From Sanderia malayensis (Eukaryota; Cnidaria; Scyphozoa; Semaeostomeae; Pelagiidae), in the NCBI GenBank assembly GCA_013076295.1, contig RQOL01000824.1, positions 2,914,001 through 2,978,000 of the forward strand: DNA of 64,000 nucleotides, written 5' to 3'. The position numbers and the translations under genes are program-made. The stretch's first letter is position 1; the number at the start of each line of letters is the position of its first letter. Positions 38,240 to 50,000 of this stretch are shown here, piece after piece. The notes below the pieces were generated by a model. It did not search any database. It was not told the origin of the DNA and worked only from the letters and a program-made list of their open reading frames with translations.

Positions 38240-41047
38240 ATGTCATTGTGGGTGCCACTTTATTTTGCTGTGTCATTTCTGTCCACGGTTGCCAATGCAA
38301 CAACGGTACAAGTTGCTGTACCAGGTGAGAAAATTTAAATCTAATTACTTCTTTCTTCTGAATTGTTTTCTTCTCACATTGCTAGTTAATGCAAATTGCT
38401 TTCAATATTGTTATTAGTGTTAAGGTTCCAACCTCTGTAAAACCAATGTGTGTATTTAGGCCCAGGTTAAGGGTCGTTTTTGTCATGCATGCACCGAACC
38501 TGATATGGCAAAGATCGGCAATAGCGAGACTCTAGCGCCACTCACGCTCTTATTGCACGCTCGCGCCAAGGATTGGGGCACTGACTGTGGCATGGTATAA
38601 CGACGAAATGTATTTCATGAGCTATTTATCGAGCTATGCCAAACGCGATGCTTAACGAACCTAGATTATACTTTGATCTTTCACTTTTACCATTTACACT
38701 TTGAAGTTTGCCTCCGTCCAATGATGTCAAATACCGTTGCGATTCCAAAGCATTTGCTATAGCTATAGCTACATTAAAAGGCTCTAGTTGTGGTGATGGT
38801 ATTGCAATTGATGTAGCCAAGTTTAACGTGGTGATAAAATGACGTTTTGTTACAGGTGATTTCGCTTACTTCGAGAGCCCGTCCGGTAACAAACGTTTAT
38901 GTATGCATAAGAGGCCAAATACGATTAAGTTTTCTTACGAATGTTGTGGAAATGACAATGTTATGAAGTACTCGCTTACCAATAAGCAGCTTTTTCACAC
39001 CCCGTCGTCTGGCAACAAGAAATGTGTCAATTATGCCGTAGACGGTCAGCCCCTGAAGGGTAAGTTGATTTAAAACCTTTATTTTTGAAGAAAAATAATT
39101 TATTTGTTTTGTACGTAGCTGTAGGCCTGTGGGACGAAGATTTGGGGGGGGCTGAAGTTTCAATTTTATAGATTATAGTGGAGTTCATCCCCTCTGCTAC
39201 GGTAGGGTTACTGGATCTTTATTTTTTGTTTTTTTCTTTTTATTATTTTTTTATTATTTTTTTTTTACTTAATCTTTATTCTTTGTTTTTTTTTTATTCT
39301 TTTTTTTACTTGAGTTTCTATTCTTTTTTATCTTTTGGCAAGGATAATAATGGCTCTATTCTCTCTGCCAGAAGAAGAGGGCGTATTTCAGTCGGCTCGT
39401 ATTTCAGTCGGCGTTTGCTTCCAATGTTCAATTGCAGCGCTTAAGACTCTTCCATTTACATGTTGTTGCATTTTGTAGTGAAAAACTCAGGGTCATGTGT
39501 TGCGTTTACTATGATGGATGGACAACTTCAACGAACTTTGTCATCCGGAGTACAACAATATTGTCTTTTTGGTAATTCCATCCATGACAGTGATGTCTAC
39601 ATGAGACCATGCTCAAATGGTTTTCAGTTCACCTTCCATTCAAACGGTAAGGCCCTTTTTCAATGAGATTCCAATACAACAAATACTCTTTCAACGATGC
39701 TACCGTATTTCCTCGATTAAACGCCCCCTCGATTAAAAGCCCCCTCGAATAAACGCCCCCTTATGCTATCAACTCTTGAAATAAACGCCCCCCACAGAAC
39801 AATTTTTTCAAGTTGGTGTAGTGTATTGTTGCTTTGCTCGATAAAGGCAAGGCACAACTAAACCATTTTCTCTTTTCTGGACCCAATGAGAGGCTGTGGT
39901 CTTGTACTTTCTAATAAACGCCCCCCCCCGAATAATGGCCCCCTCGATTAGGCACCCCCCCCCCAAAAAAATTGCCGAGATTAATAAACGACCGGGACGT
40001 TTAATCGAGGAAATACGGTATCTTTTCTTGCTGCGATGCTACATATCCTTTAGATTCAGTACTACAAATCTAACCATCACAAGACATATTCAGTATATCT
40101 CATTTCACTGCACATTTGTCATATATTTTAATGTGATTATGTGTCTACTTTAATGTCTCTTTTCAATGCTTTAAATTTGCTTGATTTATAAATTTGCGTG
40201 CATGTAATGTCTGTATTCTACCACTGAATGTATTGAAGCGCAATTATTCTTGTTTCAAGGTAAATGCCCACCAGAAAGGAGCAATTGCTTACGGGATGAT
40301 TTCTTATTATCTCTTGAATATCTGTTTTTGATTAATAGGTTGCTTGTCTATTTTATACATTTTACCTGGGAACTCTTCTTCAGGTTCGCATTGGCTTTTT
40401 TCCTGCTTCTGTTGTAATGGCTTCGCTTCTTTTTATTTTCTTGCATTGGCTTCTTTCCTGCATCTAATCTTTGTGCGCTTGCATTTTTCTTGCTTTTTTA
40501 TCTGTGTTGCTTTCTTTTTTTATTCTTTATTCTCATGGCTTCTTCCCTTTTTCTTTATATTGATTGGTTCATTCACCTTTTTCTTCATCTACAAAGGCTT
40601 CTTTTCTCGATCTTCGTTCCCACATTGGCTTCCTTCCTGATTTTCTGCCTTTGCATTGAATTCGTTTTTTGTTTATTTTTCAGTCGTGAAGCAATTCAGC
40701 ATGAAAAAACCATCTGGTTCGAAGTACCTTGGATTGAACTCAAATTCACCGTTCCTACAAATGACGACCAACAAATTCACGTTTAAACTCTACTCTAATA
40801 AACAGATATGGGTTCACGGTAAAGATTCTTGCTTGGCTCCAGAGAGATGGAAGCCCGATCAAAAAATCATGTTGAAACCATGTATGTATATCTTGCAATA
40901 TGTAGTGCTGTGATACAGTATAATCGTGTGTGTAGAGAGAATCGTCTGCAAATAGAGAATTTGGGAAAATAAAACATGCAAAAACTCTTAAACCCTTGGT
41001 CTGGACTCCAAGCCAGAGTCCTTGGAAAGTTCCAGAAACTCTCTCAT

Positions 41048-41084
<37 letters not shown>

Positions 41085-44000
41085 AGAGCTTCACACGGTG
41101 CTCTCTTGTACTGGCAGCCTATTTCCAGGCAGTGGTGCAGATTTAACGGAATAATTCGGGTGACTGTTCCATTATAATGATTGAAACAATATCAAAATGT
41201 GAAATCATGCACTTTTTCTGATGACTAGAGGAGCCGAGCTTCCCTTTCATTCCTGAGCTCTACACCACTGTCTCCGGGACAGACTGTACTATGAAGCATT
41301 CAAAGGACCAACCCATCATGTCAGGAATTTCTAGATTCTTGTTTTCTGCATATACTCAATATTGACCCTTGCTCGATCTCTTGCAAATCTATCGATTATA
41401 CATAGAGAAAAGTTGGTATATCTCTTAGTCACCATTAGTTGCTTCTCAAATTTTAATTTTTACTGAGCCATGCTAAAAACTCGTGTTATTCCCTCTGATA
41501 GGCATTTACGCATTGAAATCACTTTTACCCTTCAAAAACTACTTTCAATAGCCTCGTTCGCACTCTATAGTGAACGTCCTCGTTTGCACTCTACTTTTCA
41601 GGAGCCTCGTTCGCACTCTAGTTTATTATATATTATTATATATACATGATCTCTATGTGGGAGCCAGCTTCATGCGTTGCGTCATAATGTTGAAAAACTA
41701 AAGTTTGTTTCAAATGACCGTGTTATCGTGTGCTCCTTTGGCAAGAATTTATGCTCTCCATATCTCGGTGTCCCCATCCGTTCCAAACTTTGAGATACCA
41801 GAGATACTTTTCACGTCCCTGGCCATTTTTGACTAGAATGTTTTCATGTTTCCTTCTATTCGAATTAACTTGATTTAGTTGTGTCTTCTTTCCAGCTTGC
41901 CCTGGTGCGATGTTCAAATACCGAGCAGACAAAGGAACATATGAATTATTATATACTGGTTTGTGTATCAGAAATGAAAACCCTCCAATGTTGAGGTTGT
42001 GCGAAGACACTTCTAATCCACAATTTGTTGAAAGTAAGTACCAGGTTCATCGGCGTATCCCCCTGTTTTACTTATGACAAACCAGTGATGTTTAATGCAA
42101 TTTCTTGTTGTAACCGGGTGCTTTTGGTTCACAATGTGCTATATGCAAGTGATTAACTGTGCCAGCTTTTTTATTGCGTTCTTTCGTTGCATTCTTCTTG
42201 TTTACACATTCTTTCTGATCAGCCATTCCGTCTTTTGCAGCTGTCACAAACCTGAGCCTTGCTACTTCTATGACTGTTAACAGCGTGATTTCATCACGAC
42301 CTGTGTTGACAATTGCATCTTCGCGACCTGCGTTAACATCGACGAAAGCGATTGTACAAGGACCTGCGTTAACATCAACGAAAACGATTGAACAACAACC
42401 TGTGTTGACATCAACGAAAGCGATTGTACAAGAACCTGCGTTAACATCGACGAAAGCGATTGAACAAGAACCTGCGTTAACATCGACGAAAGCGATTGAA
42501 CAAGGACCTGTGTTAACATCGACGAAAGCGACTGTACAAGAACCTGCGTTAACATCGACGAAAGCGACTGTGCAAGAACCTGCGTTAACATCGACGAAAG
42601 CGACTGTACAAGAACCTGCGTTAACATCGACGAAAGCGACTGTACAAAAACCTGCGTTAACATCGACGAAAGCGACTGTACAAGAACCTGCGTTAACATC
42701 GACGAAAGCGATTGTACAAGAACCTGCGTTAACATCGACGAAAGCGATTGAACAAGGACCTGTATTGACATCAACGACAACGATTGCATCTTCGCGACAT
42801 CCGTCGAAACCAAAATCTCACGAAACAACGTCTTCCTCACTTCCATTGACGGTGTCATCATCGTCTCACGCAATGACGTCACAGCAACTTCATACGCCGA
42901 CGTCATCACCAATTTCATTGCTGCCCTACTTTTCGCTTGCGTCACAGGCATTGACACCACTGAACTCTAAGCAACGTGTGACGTGGGACTCTGGGTCACA
43001 GGCCATCTTGTTACACAGCACGATCAAGCCAACCCTTGTTGTTGATTCCGACAGTAATGCTGCAACAGTCACCAGATCTACTGCCATTTGGCAGCGTGGT
43101 AAGTAAATTCGTCTTGAAACTGTAAAAAATTTCAAGGAATCTTGAAGCTCGCAATGAATGCTTCAATGAATTTTGAGGCATACATTGAAAGCTTCAGAAG
43201 GTATTGTTTCAACTAACGGCTGTGTGTACACTAAGCAAAGCAGTCTAATTTTGTGTTGTTTTGATGATTGTTATCTTTTCTTTCGCTGCAGATAGTTTTG
43301 GCCCCTGGTTCCCTTGGAAGCCGTGTCCCGTTTCATGCGGAGGAGGAAGGCAAACACGCAAAAGGAGGTGTGAAGGAGACTTTTGCCTCGCTTCCATGCT
43401 TGAAGAAGAGCAAGTGTGCAACAAAGATCCCTGCCCAGGTATGCATTTTGTCACTGCGTCAATTCCGCTTTGTGAAATCACATGCTTTCCAGTTAATGAA
43501 CAAAGTTGTATTATATATCATATTAATGGAGGCCAACCATTTCTATCTTCTTAGTTAATGGTGGTTTCTCGAGTTGGGGTGCGTGGTCTTGCAATGCTAC
43601 ATGTGGAGGAGGGGTAAGAACTAGAAAGAGGCTGTGCAACAACCCTCGTCCTGATCACGGAGGCGTGGATTGCTTTGGAGTAAGAAACAACGTCGATATA
43701 TGTGCATCCGATTTCTGCCCGGGTTTGTAGATATGCAACTTTTAAGCTTAGCTCGACTCAATTCTGGTATGATATGCTTATTTTTTGTTTTATTATTCTC
43801 TTTTTTTTGCTTTATTATTCTCTCTTTTTTCTCTGTTATTATTCTCTTCTTTTTTTATTTTTTTCTCTTTTTTGTTTTATTATTCTCTTCTTTTTTTATT
43901 TTTTTTATTCTCTTTTTGCTTTATTGTTCTCTTTTTCCTTGTCTCTTCCTCGAAATGCATTAGTCACAGCTCTTAGATAGTCTACTCTAATCTGGCATAG

Positions 44001-47000
44001 TTTACTCTGCTATGATATATTCCACTTCTTTGATCTGATGTAGTTTACTGTGATCTGATTTCATCCACTCTGATGTGACGTTGTCTACTCTGATTTTATA
44101 TAGTTCATTCTGCTGTGATGTATTCACTTGATCTGATGTAGTCTACATTAGTTCGACTCTAACCTTGTGTGGTCTACTTTGTTCTGTCATAATTTTGCTT
44201 TGTTCTAATTTGACATAGTTTACGTTGCTCTGAAATATTTGACTCTGATCTGGTGTAGTCTACTCTGCTCTGATATTATCCACTCTGCTTTAATATTGCA
44301 AGTTGCAATATTTATCATAAAGTATACGATGCTAGTCTCCGATGTTTCATGAGAAGTCGGCTACCTAAAATGTACCGTTGAGAGATTCATATCTTGCATA
44401 GATATATTGATTTATTGTGCACGTCATTTCCTTGATAGTTCACGGTGGTTGGACAGAGTGGACAGCATGGTCGGCCTGTGATAAACCTTGTAATACTGGC
44501 ATGTACAGGAGATGGCGTTATTGTACAAACCCATCTCCACTTTATAATGGCAATGAATGCCAGGGGAATGCAACCGAAGGCATGCCATGCAATACCAATA
44601 TATGTCCAGGTAAGACTGCCTTGCTTTGTGTTTACTCTACGCTGTTTTGTTATCTGTTCTATGTTGCTCTATGTACTCTGTTGTTTTCTGCTTTGTGTTG
44701 CTTATTTTGTTGTCATCTGCTCTACGCTGTTCTACGCTGCTCTACTCTGTTGCGGTCTGCTGTATATTGATCTACTCTGTTGTTTCTGCTGTACGCTGCT
44801 CTAATCTGTTGTGATTTGTCTATGTTGATCTACTCTATTGCTATCTGCTCTACGCTGCTCTACTCTGTTGTTATCTGCTTTATGTTGCTAAGGTAAGACT
44901 GCTTCGCTTTGTTCCGAGTACCTTTCCTCTCTGTTGATCTTATCTGCCTGCCTCCGAGTGCCATTTTATCTCACCGTCTGAGCTTTGATTCATTTCAGAA
45001 TCGAGAGTGAATCTTTGGAATATTCGTTTTGATCTGGAGTGGCGTGGGAACTTGACAGTCAGAGCCTCCGATGCCTTCAACGTCTTTTCGAACACATTGT
45101 CTTTGAACGTGAGCTCTTTTTTTACTCTCATTCTATCGCCTTTGGGGTCTAATCCTATGTTACATTGGCTTATGATTGTTGGTCTTATGTAGTTGCATTG
45201 TGTTTTCAGATCAGACGAATGTTCGAATATTCGGCTAGTAATTCAAGTTACCTGTTTTGCTACATTCATAACCTAAAGTGAGTGTTTTAAAGTAGTTTCA
45301 AGTAATTTCAAGCAATTTAAAGTACTCAAGACGTACCTCAAATTTACCCCACCCATTATTAGCTAGTACTTTCTTTGGTCCCTGATTTTAAACTCCTGAT
45401 AACGAGCATGGAGACGGGGTGGTAGCTTGTGAATCATTAGGGAGTTGCAAATTACGAATCATAGATCAAAGGATCTATGATCTTGACCTGTGATATCAAA
45501 GTCACGATTTTCACTTTTGACTTTTGATCTCCAGCTCCTGATCCATGCTCTGCAACATTTAATCCATGACCTATAACCTCTGCTGTCAACTCTTTTTATC
45601 AACAGAAAAGGTAGTGTGGCCGCAAACTTCACGCTGTATTTCTCTGCACTGGACTCCTTTCAAATTCTTCTATTGCAAGATTCAGTTGAAACAGACAAGT
45701 ATATTGGCAAGATCAAACTATTGAAATCAGATTCGTTTTATAACGTTTCATTGGGTATGCTTTGAGATTTTTTATCTGTCTTTCTTATTTTTATCTCCAT
45801 TTACTCTAATCTGCTGCAAGTTTCTATTTTTATGTTGTTCTACTTTGCTCTGAATTGTTTTATTGGGCTCTACCTCGTCCCTGGTTTTTCCACTATTCTC
45901 TAAGGTGTTCTGTTTTCCTCTTAAGCCTCCCTTCTATGTTTGAGCTAGTTCTTGCGAGTTTGGAGGTGCTCTACCCTTTTTCTCTGCAATTACAATCCTC
46001 AAACGTGTGTGACTGATTTCTCTTACAGTACCAGCATCTGCCCCACTGAACTTCACTCTGACAGCACTGTCAACAACTTCGATCAAGGCAGAATGGGGAG
46101 AAGTTCCCAAAGATCAACAAAATGGAAATGTAACTGGATACATTTTGTTTTACCGGGAGCTCACTGCTGCGTCCTTCAAAAGTTTTGCGACTGTAAAATT
46201 GAATGCAATTGTTCTTGGATTATCTGTCTTCACAGAGTACGTGTTCAGAATTCTCTCCTACAATCGAAACGGCAATGGATTAGCCAGTGAATCAATGAGT
46301 GTGCGCACCTTTGGCTCAGGTAGGTCTTGAATTTTCTTCCTTTTTATTTATAGCTTTCTCTCTTTTCTTCATATACCCCCTTAAGAAGAATGAGTCTCAT
46401 TCCCAAAGCAGATTAGCATACTGCGCCAGCCTTGGGATTGACGTTATTTTGAAAAAACATGGACACATCCAAACAATATCAAAATTTATTTTAAATCCAT
46501 TGTACTGTATGACCTCTTTATAGAGGATACTAAACTAAAGATTGTTTTTGTCCTTATACCGTACACTGATATGACAAGGAATAGAGTGACTAATGTGTTA
46601 ATTGTAAACAAGGCTGCAGTTGAATCCTGACGTTGGAAGCTTCCCGAAATGCGAAGAACACAGCGTTTCATCCCTTGACCTTTTTGTAGTACAATTTACC
46701 TTTTTGGAGCTCCCCATATAACTATTTAAGCTCCCCATATAACTATTTAAGCTTCCCGTATAAAGAACGGATCACTTTGTCTCTTGACTTGTTTCATAGT
46801 ACAATTTATATTTTCCCTTGGTGTAAGGAGCTCTGTATTCATAACCAAACAGCCAAGGAATCCCTGCATTTTTTTATAACGAAGTTTCATTTCATTTTTA
46901 TTTATAGCTCCACGCCATCCACCGAAGTCACTGTCTGCAGTTTCCACGTCCGGTTTTGAAATCTCGGTTGATTGGGTAAGCATCGGTCAAGATGATTGGA

Positions 47001-50000
47001 ATGGCATTCCTCTGGCATCCATTGTCTGGTATGGACATGATACCAGTCGGCTACAGGCTCAAAGCAAAACTGTCCCCTTCCCGGGCAATTTCGTCCTACT
47101 CCAAGGGCTGCTTCCAGTCACCACATACGTCATTGATGTATGCCATGTTACTAAGCACGGCCAAGGACCTTGTCAAAGAACACAGTGTACAACATTAGCA
47201 AGTGGTATGTTTTTATCCTGGTGTTTGTCTTCAATTTTACACTGCGTAAATCTATAATGCCTTGTATAGTAGCCCCTAATGGACTTGCGGTCAAGAGTAT
47301 GTATTTTGCAGCTCTTTGAGTCCAAGCTTTGCGTCATCTAGAGTCTATGCCTTGCAAACTGTTAGGTCTATTTTTTCGCAGCTTTTTATGCGATGTTTTA
47401 TTTGGACTTTCGGTGGCTGGCGATTTCATTATCTACCCATTCTTTATTGTTAAACTAATTACTGAAGTGTTCAAAGGCATATCTATTGACAAAGCCTTCT
47501 TCTCACTAGAATGAATTTTATTTTACCATTCCAGTGCCTTCGAGGGCTCCGAGTAATGTTCGAGTCCACAGCAAGATCGACTACAAAAGCATTGATGTTA
47601 CGTGGACACCAATTTCAATGGATTACGTGCATGGCGATCTTAAAGGATACAAAGTTGTTTATAAGCTTGTGAAAGCTGCAGAAACTGACGTCATTGCATC
47701 TTCGGTCGTCACCAGGCTTGTTCACCCGTCTCTCGCTAGAGTCACGTTACCCAATCTGCAGCCGAATGCGAAATATGCAATTCGAGTGCTGGCTGTCAAC
47801 GAGCATGGAGACGGGGTGTCGTCAAGCAAATTTTACGGTGGTATGAAAGGCGCTAAATTCTATGCCCTTCGTTCTTGTTAAAATTAGTTGTTGACCAATT
47901 CATTTTTGTAGTTTTTGACTCTTTCAGTTCTCTAATCATTGACCAGTTCGTTCTAGAATTGCAGACTTTCTTGGTAGCGAATTTCATAGATATCTACTAA
48001 CATGCATCAGGATATGTATGATATTTCAGTGCGCTATCTTTCAGAGACCTGTTCCTGCCCACCGATAATCTACACCAACTATGCAGCAAGTGCACCCTAC
48101 ATTTACAGAGACGAGGCTGGAAATATGAAAGGTCTGTTCGCTGACATGCTCCAAAACCTAACCTCGTACGCATGCGGAGACTGCAAGAGCAGGACATCAG
48201 TCCTCGATTTCGTGTCGAATGGCAAGAATGGCTGGGCAGAAAAGAAGTCTCTGACAGAAATGAAGAAAGATATTGATGAATACGTGCATTTGAGTTTCCC
48301 AATATTTGGCAGCACTGTTTTGGACACGTATAATGGCTTTGCATTTGTGCCTGTGTTTCCACACCCCGGCGTTGTCTATTTCATCATCAAAGACCCATAC
48401 ATCAAGCAAGTACAACGTGTGGGTCTCAATCTTCTTAACACCTGGCCAATTTTCCTTATCAACATTCTCCTCATTACAATATCTGGTTTCGTCATGTGGG
48501 CTCTGGTAAGTTGGTCATGTATCATTTAATCTTTCCGACAATTCTTTTTGGCTCATCCAGCTTTGCCTTTTGGCTCATGCAACCTTTGCCTCTTAGCTCT
48601 CCCAGCCTCTGTCTTTTGGCTATTTCAGCCTTTGCCTCTTGGCTCATCCAGCTTTTTTCCTTTTGGCTCCCCGGCACAATGCCTCTTGGTTCTTCCAGCC
48701 TTTGCCTCTTGGCTCATACAGCTTTTTTCCTTTTGGCTCCCCGGCACAATGCCTCTTGGTTCTTCCAGCCTTTGCCTCTTGGCTCATTCAGCCTTTGCCT
48801 CTTGGTTCTTCCAGCCTTTGTCTCTTGGCTCGTCCATCCTCTGCCTCTTGGCTATTCCAGCTTTTTCCCTTTGGCTCCTCGGCACAATGCCTCTTGATTT
48901 CTCCAGTCTTTGCCTCGTGACTCTCTCAGTCTATTCCTTTCCTGACTCGGTGCCCCGTACCTTCTCAACTATAGCGGTTGTAAACCTCCTGGTGATGTCT
49001 TTGTTTGCAATTATTTACCAATAAATGTTTAAACTTTTCAGGGGGGTGCAGAATGTGATATAATATTGTTTTGATTTAGGAATCGAATTTCAACGATGAG
49101 TTTCCTCGCAGTTTCTTTCCTGGTGTCCTAAGTGGAATGTATTGGGCTTACATAACCATGGGAACTCACGGGTTGGTATTTTTATTTCTTTAGCTTGCTC
49201 GTGTATGTTTACATAGATATTGGAATCAATAGAATTTCCTTGTATTGCTAGTTAAACATTTAAACCAACTTCAAAATGCAGCTCGAGTTTGTTTTCGAGA
49301 ATTCCTGATTTAGCGAAGTTGCTGATTTTCTTTAACTTCCATGCTGAAATTTTATTGTGTCGTCATATTTTTGTTGTTTATTTGTTTAGTGTCATGTTGT
49401 TTACCATTATCCGCTTGTTTATTCCAGGTACGGAGATAAGACACCCACCAGCTTTGCGGGACGATCCTTTGCGATGATCTGGATGCTTGTTGGCATGGTG
49501 AATTTGGCAATTTTCACTGGTGCCTTGACGTCTGCTTTCACATCCACGCAAGTTTACGATAGCCACACGATTTACGGGGCTGAGGTACCGAGCTCTCTCT
49601 CCCACCCTTTCATTGAGCCTCCTTAATTGCCTTCAATGGTAAAATCAATGGTTACATTGCAGATTAGCTCCCCATTTTACACTATACGCTCATGTATTCT
49701 AACACTCTTTCTTTTGTATAGATTGCTGCTATTAACGATACAGTTGCGTTCAATGTTGGTGTTCAGAGAAATGCCAAAGTAAACAAAAGTAAGCACATGC
49801 AGTTTTACTAAAACTTTTTACTACGGTAAAAACCCGCATATAAGAACCTGTAAATTTCCATCCAGGCTATTGTTCCAAGACAATAGGCTATTGTTTCTTC
49901 TATTGTTTTGAATATAAATATCATCCTGAAGGCTCTTAATCCATTGGTTCTTATATGCAGGTTTTTACTGTATCATACCCTGACAACAAACCAGGCGCTG

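Noticed and set aside
42277..42960. 227-aa minus-strand ORF
   Set aside because: Shadow of the coding minisatellite; the plus strand is in phase with flanking exons.
43785..43976. Phe-rich ORFs resembling membrane proteins
   Set aside because: T-rich intron of channel copy 1 after the TSP1-2 exon; low-complexity TTATTCTCTTTT repeats.
48496..49024. Overlapping 93-158-aa ORFs rich in Leu, Phe and Ala
   Set aside because: They arise from the intronic minisatellite. The adjoining exons join in phase without them and the repeat has no family match.
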